In this document: positions 36,040 to 44,643 of the stretch, piece after piece
How positions within the stretch are numbered: the stretch's first letter is position 1
Layout: every line of letters starts with the position of its first letter
The notes under the pieces: generated by a model
Database searches by the model: none
Seen by the model: the letters and a program-made list of their open reading frames with translations, nothing else
What the model was told of the DNA's origin: nothing
Position numbers and translations under genes: made by a program
NCBI RefSeq assembly: GCF_003254545.1
Contig: NZ_QJRH01000070.1
Span: forward strand, 310,001 to 374,000
DNA from: Flavobacterium tistrianum
GTDB lineage: Bacteria > Bacteroidota > Bacteroidia > Flavobacteriales > Flavobacteriaceae
DNA length: 64,000 nucleotides
Reading direction: 5' to 3'

Positions 36040-36990
36040 ATGAAAAAACTCTCTATTGCAATTTTTTTCTTTTGCTACACTTTCATGAATGCACAAATGG
36101 CTAAGACCTTTTACAAACATGACAAATTTCTTTCATCTGATAAACTAGAAGGTCGTTTTGTGGGAACTAAAGGAAATAACGATGCAGCGGCATATATCAA
36201 AAAATATTTTAAGAAATATGGTTTGCAGCAATTCAATGATAGTTATTATCAGCCTTTCAAGGTGTTTGTAAAAGAAGGAATCAATAAAATGAAATCGGAT
36301 AGTGTGTCAACGCAAAATGTTGTGGGTTATATCAAAGGTTCAAATCCTGCTTTGAAAAACGAATACATCGTAATCGGTGCACATTATGATCATTGGGGCT
36401 GGGGCGGACAAGGTTCAGGAAGTAAAAAGAAAGAAGCTTTTGCCATTCATAACGGTGCAGATGATAATGCGTCGGGAGTTTCGGCTTTGCTGTGTATTTT
36501 AGAAGAAATCTCAAAACAAAAAGTAAAACCAAAAAGAAGCATCATTTTTATTTCGTTTAGCGGAGAAGAAGAAGGATTACTAGGTTCAAAATATTTTGTC
36601 AATCATCTTACCGTTCCAAAAGAAGCTGTAAAAGTAATGCTCAATATGGATATGGTCGGAAGATTGAATGATAAAAAAGAACTTTATATGGGCGGAGCAG
36701 GAACTTTTCCGAATGGTGTAGAATTAATGAAAAAGCTGCAAGAAAACTCAGGATTGAATCCTGTTATTCACGCAGGTGACGTCGGCGGTTCAGATCATGT
36801 TTCTTTTTATAAAGAATCTATTTCGGCAGTTGGTTTTCATACAGGAGGACATCCGCAATACCACACGCCAGACGATGATATTGAACTGATTAATTCAGAT
36901 GGTGGTGCATTGGTTTCAAAATACATTTACAATGCCCTCATACAAATTGCCAATTACGAAGAAGTTTTGTTTTTTATCAAACAGAATTAA
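36040..36990 (+). CDS. M28 family zinc aminopeptidase
   Basis: A 316-residue exported peptidase (signal ends TFMNAQ). The metal ligands of the M28 fold are visible: GAHYDHWGWG (His-x-Asp), NGADDNASG (bridging Asp), SGEEEGLLGS (catalytic Glu-Glu), MLNMDMVG (Asp) and HTGGHPQYHTPDD (His). It cleaves N-terminal residues from peptides in the periplasm or outside. The frame is open upstream to 35917, but that part is encoded by the intergenic repeat. ATG 36040 starts a good signal peptide. It may process glycopeptide remnants from the preceding locus, but no functional link is shown. Confidence 0.88.
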   Translation: MKKLSIAIFFFCYTFMNAQMAKTFYKHDKFLSSDKLEGRFVGTKGNNDAAAYIKKYFKKYGLQQFNDSYYQPFKVFVKEGINKMKSDSVSTQNVVGYIKGSNPALKNEYIVIGAHYDHWGWGGQGSGSKKKEAFAIHNGADDNASGVSALLCILEEISKQKVKPKRSIIFISFSGEEEGLLGSKYFVNHLTVPKEAVKVMLNMDMVGRLNDKKELYMGGAGTFPNGVELMKKLQENSGLNPVIHAGDVGGSDHVSFYKESISAVGFHTGGHPQYHTPDDDIELINSDGGALVSKYIYNALIQIANYEEVLFFIKQN

Positions 36991-37101
36991 AACAAAGCAT
37001 TATTTAATACAAATAAATTTAGTTGACTAGTGAAATTAATGTCTGTTCAATTTCACAAAAGGAGCGAAGTAATTTAGTTTTTTGGCGTTATAGATTGTGA
37101 G

Positions 37102-37222
37102 TTGCCTCCAGCTTTAGCTGTAGGTTATTTTAAAATGAAATAAAAAAGGCTTTAGCCGAAAGAAAGTTTGGCTAAAGCCTTGCATAGCTTTCTTTTACAC
37201 CTCCAGCTAAAGCTGGAGGCAA
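37102..37222. repeat. Nested intergenic palindrome (CTCCAGCTTTAGCTG type)
   Basis: The outer arms GTTGCCTCCAGCTTTAGCTG (37101-37120) and CAGCTAAAGCTGGAGGCAA (about 37204-37222) are reverse complements with minor mismatches. An inner perfect stem, AAGGCTTTAGCC (37146-37157) with 37170-37181, sits between them. It lies between the convergent M28 and apbE genes and can terminate both. Confidence 0.8.
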
Positions 37223-37258
37223 TTCATAACTTACAACCCATAACTCATAACTTCTAAC

Positions 37259-38251
37259 TCACAATTTATAAGCAAAGTTCTTAGACTTAACAATTTGCCC
37301 TTTATCAGTAATCATTACACAACTATAATCGGGAAATTTTTGAAGTAGAAGCAAACCTTCTTTCTGACCTAAAACCATCATGGAAGTGCTTAATCCGTTG
37401 GCGGTTTCGGCGTTTGGGCCAAAGACTGTTACACTGCATAGACCAGTTGCAGGATAACCCGTTGCAGGATTTATAATATGCGAATAACGCTTTCCATTAA
37501 AAACAACAAATTTTTCATAACTGCCAGAAGTCGTGACAGCACCATCTTTAAGCGGAATTGCAGCTAAAATCTTTTCAGGCTTAAACGGATTTGTAATTCC
37601 GATTCTCCAATCTTTTCCGTTGGGCTGTTTTCCCCACGTGCTCATGTCTCCAGAACCATTTATAATTCCAGCTTGAACACCTTTTGCAATCATCATGGCA
37701 CGGCATTTATCAGTTGCATAGCCTTCACCTAAAGCGCCAAAACCAATTTTCATTCCTTTCAATTTCAAGAAAATGGTTGATTCTGTACTGTCTAGAATAA
37801 TGTTTTTATAGCCTACTTTCTCCACCGATTTTTTTATGGCTTCCGCCGAAGGCATTTCGGTCATCGAACCGTCAAATTTCCAGATTCTGTCCATTGCAGC
37901 AAAACTAATGTCAAAACCGCCATTGGTAATTTCAGAAAGTTTAATCGCTCTTTTCGTCAATTCAAAAACTTCACGATCGACTTTTACAGGTTTTATTCCA
38001 GCATTCTTATTGACTTCAGAAACCTGAGAAGTTGGTTTCCAATCGGAGATTAAATATTCAATTCGTGTAATTTCAGCAATAACTTCATCTATATTTTTTT
38101 CTGCCGAAAGAGAATCTTTGTCTACAATAGTAATATCAAAACGTCCGCCCATTAAAAGCGTTGTTCTTTTTCGTAATACTTGCGATTGTACTGATAAACA
38201 GCAAATCATTACAAAAAATAATGAAATTTTATAGGATAATAATTTATGCAT
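37259..38251 (-). CDS. apbE: FAD:protein FMN transferase
   Basis: A 330-residue exported protein (signal ends SVQSQ). LMGGRFDITIVDKD opens the ApbE domain. GALGEGYATDKCRAMM and INGSGDMSTWG bind FAD and magnesium; SYEKFVVFNGKRYSHIINPATGYP is the conserved C-terminal block. It transfers FMN from FAD onto a Thr or Ser of extracytosolic proteins. The DUF2271 protein of the same cluster carries a matching acceptor motif (TGASVT). It is separated from the upstream reductase gene by 214 bp containing an intergenic palindrome. Confidence 0.92.
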   Translation of the reverse strand: MHKLLSYKISLFFVMICCLSVQSQVLRKRTTLLMGGRFDITIVDKDSLSAEKNIDEVIAEITRIEYLISDWKPTSQVSEVNKNAGIKPVKVDREVFELTKRAIKLSEITNGGFDISFAAMDRIWKFDGSMTEMPSAEAIKKSVEKVGYKNIILDSTESTIFLKLKGMKIGFGALGEGYATDKCRAMMIAKGVQAGIINGSGDMSTWGKQPNGKDWRIGITNPFKPEKILAAIPLKDGAVTTSGSYEKFVVFNGKRYSHIINPATGYPATGLCSVTVFGPNAETANGLSTSMMVLGQKEGLLLLQKFPDYSCVMITDKGQIVKSKNFAYKL

Positions 38252-38268
38252 AATATATTTTATAAGCT

Positions 38269-38372
38269 CCAGAGGAGTAAAATATTTATAGATAATTGAT
38301 TGATAACGGAAAACAAAGCTCCAGCGGAGCGATATATTTTAAGAACAATTATTTCACCCCGCTGGGGCTTTA
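38269..38372. repeat. Intergenic palindrome, CTCCAGCGGAGCG family, copy 2
   Basis: AAAGCTCCAGCGGAGCGA (38316-38333) faces CACCCCGCTGGGGCTTT (38356-38372) as imperfect arms. The preceding AGTAAAATATTTATAGAT resembles the GTGAAATATTTATAGAT beside copy 1 (7559-7575). Confidence 0.75.
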
Positions 38373-38465
38373 ACTGTTTGTAGATCAAATTTAATCTATA
38401 AATATGTCATCCCTCTAGGATTTGTACATAATCTAAATCAACAATTAATAATTAACCATCAACCA

Positions 38466-40649
38466 CTAATAGCAGTCCGTTAAAAATTGTTTATTTGCTT
38501 TATATTCTTCAAGCGTTTTTAATCCTTTTGTTGCGCACAAATCACTTAAAATATTTTCTACATCTTTCTGCATTGCTAATGAGCCACAAATCATAATGAC
38601 ACCGTCTTTCTTCAATAAATTCACGAAGAAATTAGCATCTCTTTTAATCAAATCCATTACATAAATATGCTCTGCTTCGCGCGATAGTGCCACATGAAAA
38701 TTATCCAGTTGCTCTTTCTGAATCATAATTCCAGCGAACTTTTTATACGCCATTAATGTTGGCGTTTCCATTCTGAATCCGCTATACAGATGAAGCTCCT
38801 GTTTTGCTTTATTCTGCTCGATCATTCCTAAGAAAGGAGCAATTCCTGTTCCGTTAGAAATAAAAGCTACTTTAGAAGCTTTTTTCGGAAGATGAAAAGC
38901 AGGATTTTTAACAATTTGCGCTTTAATTACATTTCCAGGTTCTAAAGCATTCAAAAATCCAGAACCCAATCCGTTTGGGTGTAATTTTACAACTAGCTGA
39001 ATATTGCCAGAATGATTCCCGATAGAGTAGAGGCGTTCTCTAGAATCGTTTGCAGGATAAATCGCTAGCAAGTCGCCTGAACTGAATTTAGTTCTAGCAT
39101 TAGATTTTAAAGTCAGAATAAAAGTATGTTCAGTTTCAGAAATTGGTGTTTTATCTAAAACCATAAATTTTTGCAAACCTTTTGGAACATGGTTGTATAA
39201 AGATGGAGTTGTCGTCAACGGAATTCCCGTTTTTTCGCTCCATAATTTTACCCATTCTACAAATTCAACAGCCGATTTGTCATTTACCGTTTTTAAATCC
39301 AAATAACGATCTGCCCACTTTTGTTTTCCTAAAAGCTGATCAATCTCTATAGCAAATTGGCAAAAATCTGGATATGATTTTGAACCGAAACCAACCACAG
39401 AGAAATTAATGTTCTGTTCTTGATTTTGTTTTTCTATTAAAGCTTTGAATTGTGTTCCGTTAGAAGGCGCATCTCCCAAACCATGCGTTGATGTAAAAAC
39501 GATAATATGTTCTGCTTTCGGATATGCCGTAAACTTATTCAATTCGCTAACAAAAACTTTTTGTCCATGATCAATTAACTGTTTCTGAATCGAATTGGCA
39601 AATCTAAATGTACTTCCGTTTTCTGAACCTACTAAAAGAATAAATGTGCTTTCGTTTGCTTTAAATTTATTTTTAATTCGGCTTGATCTTCTTTTCAAAG
39701 TAATAGCAAAACCAGAATAAATAAAGAACAAAATATTAATGCAGGCAATGGCTAAAATGACAGCCCAAATTCCGTTAATTCTTCCCGTATGAAGATCAAG
39801 ACTTAACGCTGCAAATTGCGCTGTCATTGGAGAGCGTTTTTCAGAAATAATAGCGCCTGTAACCTGATTTACTTCAATTTCTCTTTCTTTTAATTCAATG
39901 ATGTAATATTCTTCAGGATCATCTGTAAAAGGAAATTCGATTTTCTTTACGTCAGATAATAAAGTAGTATTGAAAATTGAAGTTGTTTTGTCTTTTTCCG
40001 AAAGTTCTGTTTTTATAGGTTTAGCTTTCTCTTCGCTCATAAAAAAGTTGAATCTTTCTAAAGATAAATAAGTTCCAGTTAGTGCAATAATTAAGATCGG
40101 AATTAAAGCCAATCTTCCTAAAAGCACATGGTAATATTGAGCAAAATACTCTTTGATTATTTTAGAAAAGAAATTTCGAATGCCGCGCTGTCTTTTTAAA
40201 ACCAACACAAAACCTGAAATGGATATTAGCAATAAGCAAAAAGAGATTACGCCCACAAAAAAACGTCCTGCCTCATGAAGAAACAGTGAACGATGTAAAC
40301 TCGTAATCCAGTTTATAAAATCGGATTTCTTTGCAGGAGTTCCTAATGCTTTTCCAGTTTTTGGATCAATGTATGCTTTAACGTCATTTCCGTCTGCATC
40401 AATTGCCTGAAGCGTTACGAACTGATTGTAATCTACACTCAATTCTGTAATTTCAGAGTACTCTTTCTTTAAAACAGGAAGCGTTTCGCCCAGAGTTATT
40501 TCATTAAAATTTTCAGCTTTATACGGAAGTGTTTTTTCCTGAACCGCATCGACCGCCAGAATAATTCCGGTAACTGAAGCCAAAAGCAAAAAAATAGAAG
40601 AAAATAAGGCTAGAGCCAAATGTGCGTAACGCCAGAAAGAAAGAGTCAT
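38466..40649 (-). CDS. PepSY-membrane / flavodoxin / NADPH-flavin reductase fusion
   Basis: A 727-residue membrane flavoprotein. The N-terminal 340 residues are a PepSY-associated membrane domain with four helices (about 9-31, 143-165, 192-214 and 318-340). A flavodoxin domain follows (about 355-490: LVGSENGSTFRFAN for FMN phosphate, TSTHGLGDAPSNG). Then comes a ferredoxin-reductase-like FAD/NAD(P)H module (RLYSIGNHSGNIQLVVK; SNGTGIAPFLGM; MICGSLAMQKDV), like sulfite reductase CysJ but without its sulfite partner. It can carry electrons from cytoplasmic NADPH through the membrane. Neighbours apbE and DUF2271 suggest the acceptor is a flavinylated periplasmic protein; ferric reduction is a common proposal for PepSY proteins. 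Confidence 0.88.
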   Translation of the reverse strand: MTLSFWRYAHLALALFSSIFLLLASVTGIILAVDAVQEKTLPYKAENFNEITLGETLPVLKKEYSEITELSVDYNQFVTLQAIDADGNDVKAYIDPKTGKALGTPAKKSDFINWITSLHRSLFLHEAGRFFVGVISFCLLLISISGFVLVLKRQRGIRNFFSKIIKEYFAQYYHVLLGRLALIPILIIALTGTYLSLERFNFFMSEEKAKPIKTELSEKDKTTSIFNTTLLSDVKKIEFPFTDDPEEYYIIELKEREIEVNQVTGAIISEKRSPMTAQFAALSLDLHTGRINGIWAVILAIACINILFFIYSGFAITLKRRSSRIKNKFKANESTFILLVGSENGSTFRFANSIQKQLIDHGQKVFVSELNKFTAYPKAEHIIVFTSTHGLGDAPSNGTQFKALIEKQNQEQNINFSVVGFGSKSYPDFCQFAIEIDQLLGKQKWADRYLDLKTVNDKSAVEFVEWVKLWSEKTGIPLTTTPSLYNHVPKGLQKFMVLDKTPISETEHTFILTLKSNARTKFSSGDLLAIYPANDSRERLYSIGNHSGNIQLVVKLHPNGLGSGFLNALEPGNVIKAQIVKNPAFHLPKKASKVAFISNGTGIAPFLGMIEQNKAKQELHLYSGFRMETPTLMAYKKFAGIMIQKEQLDNFHVALSREAEHIYVMDLIKRDANFFVNLLKKDGVIMICGSLAMQKDVENILSDLCATKGLKTLEEYKANKQFLTDCY

Positions 40650-40780
40650 TGAGTGTATTCTATTATAAAACGTTTAAAGCTTTGTCAAAGTTTAAAACAA
40701 TGACAAAGCTCAGATTTTAATTCTAAGCACAAAAATAAAATTTGTACTCATTATAAGGTTAAAAAATAATGTGCTAAAGA

Positions 40781-41263
40781 TTATATTTTGTTTAATCTTA
40801 CATATTTAATGTAGCCTTTACCGTCTGTTTTATCAGCCAGACCTTCAGTAGTAAGCGGAACTTCAAGATCGCTTACATAATATTTCTGATCCTCGACAGC
40901 CGACTCAAAACGAAGTTTGTAGCCTTTATTGATTTTAGAATTCTCTATTTCGATTGTTGTAACACTACGGTCTCCACCAGTTACAGAAGCTCCAGTTTTA
41001 GCACTGATATCTTCATTTTTCTTAGAGTGGAATTTATTCCATTCTTTTAATGATTTGTACCATTTTTTGTCATCGCCCATTACATAAAGCGTTTTTTCGT
41101 ACTCACCATTTGCATTGATCAAAGAAACAACTATATAAGCTCCTTCGCCCATATAATTGTTCATTTGAAGCATAATTTTGTATTTGCTCGATTGTGCTTG
41201 CGATTGGAAAGAAACTAAAAAGATAAAAGCGCTTGTAAGAGCAATTTTTAATATTGATTTCAT
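40781..41263 (-). CDS. DUF2271 protein with predicted flavinylation site
   Basis: A 160-residue exported protein (signal ends SQAQ). It belongs to the DUF2271 type: IMLQMNNYMGEGAYIVVSLI, YVMGDDKKWYKSLKEWNKFH and YKLRFESAVEDQKYYVSDLEVPL. TGASVT (residues 90-95) matches the [ST]GA[ST]xT motif that ApbE modifies in NqrC and RnfG, so Thr95 is the probable FMN attachment point. That makes it a small periplasmic electron carrier between the PepSY-reductase and an unknown acceptor. It lies 131 bp before the reductase gene and 108 bp after the ankyrin gene, on the same strand. Confidence 0.8.
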   Translation of the reverse strand: MKSILKIALTSAFIFLVSFQSQAQSSKYKIMLQMNNYMGEGAYIVVSLINANGEYEKTLYVMGDDKKWYKSLKEWNKFHSKKNEDISAKTGASVTGGDRSVTTIEIENSKINKGYKLRFESAVEDQKYYVSDLEVPLTTEGLADKTDGKGYIKYVRLNKI

Positions 41264-41269
41264 GAAAAT

Positions 41270-41364
41270 AAGTTATGAATTATAAGTTATGAGTTATGAA
41301 TTTTGCGTTTTGGATTATGACTTAGATTTTCAACTCATAATTCATAACTCAAAACTCATAACTC
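41270..41364. repeat. Inverted repeat of AGTTATGAATTATAAG type
   Basis: AGTTATGAATTATAAGTTAT and GAGTTATGAA (41271-41300) face CAACTCATAATTCATAACTC (41331-41350) and AACTCATAACT. They form an AT-rich imperfect hairpin between the ankyrin and DUF2271 genes. Similar words occur at 37222-37258. Confidence 0.7.
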
Positions 41365-41371
41365 TTAAAAG

Positions 41372-42862
41372 TTATTTTAAAAACTCAACTGAGATATTAT
41401 TTTTTGTAAGCACTTCATTTTCTTTTGCTAAAGCATAAGCAGTTTCATCAAACTCTGTGCTGATGTCTTTTTTAGCGCCAGCTGAAACTAGATATTTCAA
41501 GATAGCATCATCTTTAGAAGTCATTGCCGCTCTATGTAAAGCTGTTAAACCGTCTTTGTTTTTTGCATTGATGTCTACTTTTAAATCAGTAATTTTTTTA
41601 AGAAGAGAAACATCATTTTTAGTGATCGCTAAATGATATAAAGTGTTTCCATCTTTTTGAGGAGCTACAAGATTTAAACCCTTATCCTGAAGTAATTTAG
41701 CTTTTGCATCAAAAGGGTCTGTTGTTGCTTTCTCTCTTCCTGCCGGACGATAAGATTGTACCAAATAAACACCTAAATTGTTTCCGTCTTTATCTTTCAC
41801 ATTCACATCGGCACCTTTTGCTAAAAGTAAATTTACAGCTTCTGGAGTTCCGTTTTTTACAGCAAATGTCAAAGCAGATTCTCCTTTTAGATTTTGTGCA
41901 TTTACGTTTTTAGCTTTTGGAAGAAAAAGTTCCAAAGCTGCTGCATCTCTTGCCGCAGCTGCAGCCATTAATGGTGTGCTTCCTTCTTTATCTGCTTTAT
42001 TAACATCAACACCTTTTGCTAAGAAATATTGAATAATTTGCGTCTGATTTGGTTTTCCTGCCAAGAAATGCAATACATTTTGTCCTGCTTTGTTTTGAGC
42101 AGTTGCTTTAATTTTTACTTCTTCAACCAAATATTTGTAAGTTTCAAGAGTATTTGCATCTCTTCTGCTTCCTTGCGCTGCAAATAAAAGGGCGTCATCT
42201 GTTGGTTTAATTCCTTTTTCTAGAAGTTTCTTTAAAAGCGGAATGTTTCCTGATCTTGCTGCGTATGTAAAAGCAGTATTTCCATCATTATCCACATCTT
42301 TTAACGACATCCCTTTAGTCGAAAAATATTCTGCAGCTTTCAAATCTTTATCCGATGCAATAGCTAAAAGTAAAAGATTTGCGCCATTAGCATATTTTTT
42401 TGTCGGATTAAGTCCAGCTTTGAAAAAAGAATCATAAAGAGCTGGATTTGACTGTCCGCTTGAAGCTGCAAAGTCAGCAGGAGCTGTTCCGTGGCTGTCC
42501 TCAAAGTTTACATCAGAACCTTTAGCAATTAAATATTGAACCAATTCAGTATTTCCTCTATAAGCAGCCCAATGTAGATAAATACGATTATCATGAGTCA
42601 ATTTTGTGATTGAATTTCCTGGCTGTTCAACTAAGAATTTGATTGTTGCAAAAGGAGCATCGTTATTAATCGCTAATGTGGTAACGTCAAATGCATTGGC
42701 ATTGGCTTCAGCTGGATTATTTCCTTTAGCGATTTCTGCCTGAACTGTCTCAAGAGTTGGAGACGTTTTCCAGAAAGCAGCATCTAACAATGAGTTTTTT
42801 TGTTGTGCATTTACAAATAAAGTAGCAGCAAATGCAAAAGAAACAAAAAGGCTCTTTTTCAT
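41372..42862 (-). CDS. Exported ankyrin-repeat protein
   Basis: A 496-residue protein with signal peptide (cut near FVNAQ). Almost the whole mature chain consists of about 12 ankyrin repeats (for example NRIYLHWAAYRGNTELVQYL, GNTAFTYAARSGNIPLLKKL and KDGLTALHRAAMTSKDDAIL). Ankyrin stacks bind partner proteins; no enzyme motif is present. The frame opens at 42895, but MKKSLFVSFAFA from ATG 42862 is the proper signal start. It heads the cluster with DUF2271, PepSY-reductase and apbE, so a scaffold or chaperone role in that system is possible. The upstream promoter carries a Fur-like operator. Confidence 0.88.
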   Translation of the reverse strand: MKKSLFVSFAFAATLFVNAQQKNSLLDAAFWKTSPTLETVQAEIAKGNNPAEANANAFDVTTLAINNDAPFATIKFLVEQPGNSITKLTHDNRIYLHWAAYRGNTELVQYLIAKGSDVNFEDSHGTAPADFAASSGQSNPALYDSFFKAGLNPTKKYANGANLLLLAIASDKDLKAAEYFSTKGMSLKDVDNDGNTAFTYAARSGNIPLLKKLLEKGIKPTDDALLFAAQGSRRDANTLETYKYLVEEVKIKATAQNKAGQNVLHFLAGKPNQTQIIQYFLAKGVDVNKADKEGSTPLMAAAAARDAAALELFLPKAKNVNAQNLKGESALTFAVKNGTPEAVNLLLAKGADVNVKDKDGNNLGVYLVQSYRPAGREKATTDPFDAKAKLLQDKGLNLVAPQKDGNTLYHLAITKNDVSLLKKITDLKVDINAKNKDGLTALHRAAMTSKDDAILKYLVSAGAKKDISTEFDETAYALAKENEVLTKNNISVEFLK

Positions 42863-42909
42863 ATTTCGATAATTTATGGTTATTGAATTGTACAATTAAT
42901 TTATTTTTG

Positions 42910-42936
42910 AGAATATTTTATTCTATTTAGAATAAA
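42910..42936. promoter_or_regulatory. Fur-like operator of the ankyrin/DUF2271/PepSY/apbE cluster
   Basis: Three alternating 6-mers overlap in inverted order: AGAATA (42910-42915), TATTCT (42919-42924) and AGAATA (42929-42934). They give two interlocking palindromes, the second being TTTATTCTA-TT-TAGAATAAA. The arrangement resembles overlapping Fur boxes. It lies just downstream of the expected transcription start, where a repressor would block. Confidence 0.5.
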
Positions 42937-42948
42937 TAAAAATAAAAG

Positions 42949-42956
42949 CAAATGTA
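42949..42956 (-). promoter_or_regulatory. -7 element of the ankyrin-cluster promoter
   Basis: TACATTTG on the minus strand (42956 to 42949) fits TAnnTTTG exactly, giving a leader of about 80 nt to ATG 42862. No clear -33 element was identified. Confidence 0.5.
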
Positions 42957-43340
42957 AAAATTTATATTCTTAATGCAAGAATAATTTAATGTAAAAAAGG
43001 ATTTAGGGTTAAGTTTTGTTTATAATTAAGAATCGTTTAAGTAAAATTTAATTTTGTTTTAATTTGACTGCTTTTTTATGGTATTAATAAATCAAGTTTT
43101 TAGATTTTTTGTTTTCTTGTATCTATTATGAATTTTGAAAAGAAGATTTAGTTAGTCTTTATGTTTTTTGAACTGATTTTACTCTGTTTCCGAGATTTTT
43201 TGAGAATGAAGTAGGCTTAATGGTTTGTAGTAAAGATTATTATGATTTTGTTGTGAATGATATTATTTAGAATAATTATTAATAAATAGCGTTTTCAGAA
43301 ATAGAAATTGTCATTCAAATTTCTATTTCTGAAAAACGAA

Positions 43341-43509
43341 TGTTGATAACTGTTTTTGTTTCGGACCTAGTAAAGCTCATTTTTTGATGTTGATAACTTG
43401 ATATTATTTTTAGGGAAAATGCTAGTTCATTGCAAATTACAGAACATTATTTTCATGTTGATAAAATTTGATTTGAAATGGATTTTTGAAGAGTTGAAAC
43501 TGTTGATAA
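43341..43509 (+). promoter_or_regulatory. Four TGTTGATAA boxes upstream of nrdBA
   Basis: Identical 9-mers on the same strand start at 43341, 43388, 43456 and 43501 (spacings 47, 68 and 45). The complement TTATCAACA is one base from the DnaA box TTATCCACA. They precede the nrdB promoter and suggest cell-cycle or DnaA control of ribonucleotide reductase. Confidence 0.6.
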
Positions 43510-43558
43510 TTGGACAGATTTTTAACATCTAAAACTCGACAAAAGAATAACTGTAGGC

Positions 43559-43566
43559 TAAATTTG
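43559..43566 (+). promoter_or_regulatory. -7 element of the nrdBA promoter
   Basis: TAAATTTG matches TAnnTTTG exactly and lies 83 bp before ATG 43650; no TTG at the right distance is seen. Confidence 0.5.
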
Positions 43567-43649
43567 TAATTATAGAAATCACGCTAATACCACTCCCCAA
43601 TTTGAGCGCTCGCATTTCTATTTCAAAATAGTCACTTAAAACTCTATAT

Positions 43650-44624
43650 ATGTCAATTTTCGATAAAAGAATCAATTATAAACCTTTTGAATATCCTGAG
43701 GTTCTGCAATTTACCGAAGCGATTAATAAAGCTTACTGGGTACACACTGAAGTAGATTTTACTGCCGATACGCAAGATTTTCATGCACATTTAAATCTGG
43801 CAGAGAAAACAGCAATCAAAAATAGTTTATTGGCGATAGCACAGATTGAGGTAGCTGTAAAAAGTTTTTGGGGAAATATATATGAGCATTTTCCAAAACC
43901 AGAATTCAACGGATTGGGAACTACTTTTGCAGAATGTGAATTTAGACATTCTGAAGCGTACTCTCGTTTGTTGGAAGTTTTAGGTTATAATGACGAATTT
44001 GAGAAATTATTGGATGTTCCTGTAATTCGCAGACGTGTGGATTATCTTTCGAATGTATTGAAAGACACGAAATCTCAGGATAACAGAAAATATATGGTTT
44101 CGCTGATTCTGTTTAGTATCTTGATTGAAAATGTTTCATTGTTTAGTCAATTTGCCATTTTATTGTCTTTCACAAGATTCAAAGGATATATGAAGAACGT
44201 GAGCAATATTATCGCTTGGACTTCAATCGATGAGCAGATTCATGCTAATGGTGGAATTTATATCATTAATAAAATCCGTGAAGAGTTTCCTGAATATTTC
44301 GATGCAGAAACTTTAGAACTGGTAAGAGAGACAGTAAAAGAATCTATTGGTGTTGAAGCTGATATTTTAGATTGGATTTTCGAAAATGGTGCTGTTGAAA
44401 CGATCAACAAAGAAGATTTGGTAAACTTCATGAAATTTAGAATTGATGAAAGTTTGAAACAAATCAATATCGAAACTATTTTTAATGTTTCTCCAGAAGA
44501 ATACTCAAAAATGACTTGGTTTGAAGAAGAGGTTTTTGCAAACAGTTTAGACGATTTCTTTGCTAAACGCCCCGTAGAATATACAAAACACGATAAAAGT
44601 ATCACTGCAAACGATCTTTTCTAA
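43650..44624 (+). CDS. nrdB: Class I ribonucleotide reductase small subunit, probably class Id (dimanganese)
   Basis: A 324-residue ferritin-fold protein that carries the metal cofactor starting the radical reaction. Ligand pattern: Glu67, Glu97 with His100 (ECEFRH), Glu160, Glu195 with His198 (DEQIH). Tyr104 occupies the place of the radical tyrosine. The first ligand is Glu where E. coli has Asp84. The sequence looks like the F. johnsoniae protein reported to use a Mn(IV)/Mn(III) cofactor activated by superoxide, without a tyrosyl radical. The class is assigned by that recollection of the family, not by experiment. The gene is 19 bp before nrdA. Confidence 0.93.
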   Translation: MSIFDKRINYKPFEYPEVLQFTEAINKAYWVHTEVDFTADTQDFHAHLNLAEKTAIKNSLLAIAQIEVAVKSFWGNIYEHFPKPEFNGLGTTFAECEFRHSEAYSRLLEVLGYNDEFEKLLDVPVIRRRVDYLSNVLKDTKSQDNRKYMVSLILFSILIENVSLFSQFAILLSFTRFKGYMKNVSNIIAWTSIDEQIHANGGIYIINKIREEFPEYFDAETLELVRETVKESIGVEADILDWIFENGAVETINKEDLVNFMKFRIDESLKQINIETIFNVSPEEYSKMTWFEEEVFANSLDDFFAKRPVEYTKHDKSITANDLF

Positions 44625-44643
44625 TACAAGCCTATAAAACATT

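Larger units (their letters stand above)
42863..43649. other. 787-bp divergent regulatory region
   Basis: No coding signal. It contains the promoter and operator of the minus-strand ankyrin cluster (42910-42956), a 15-bp perfect inverted repeat (arms 43292-43306 and 43321-43335), four TGTTGATAA boxes (43341-43509) and the -7 element of nrdB (43559-43566). Confidence 0.8.

Noticed and set aside
38466..40649. Sulfite reductase flavoprotein (CysJ)
   Set aside because: The C-terminal half resembles CysJ, but the PepSY membrane part and the apbE/DUF2271 neighbours, with no sulfite reductase hemoprotein gene, argue for another electron route.
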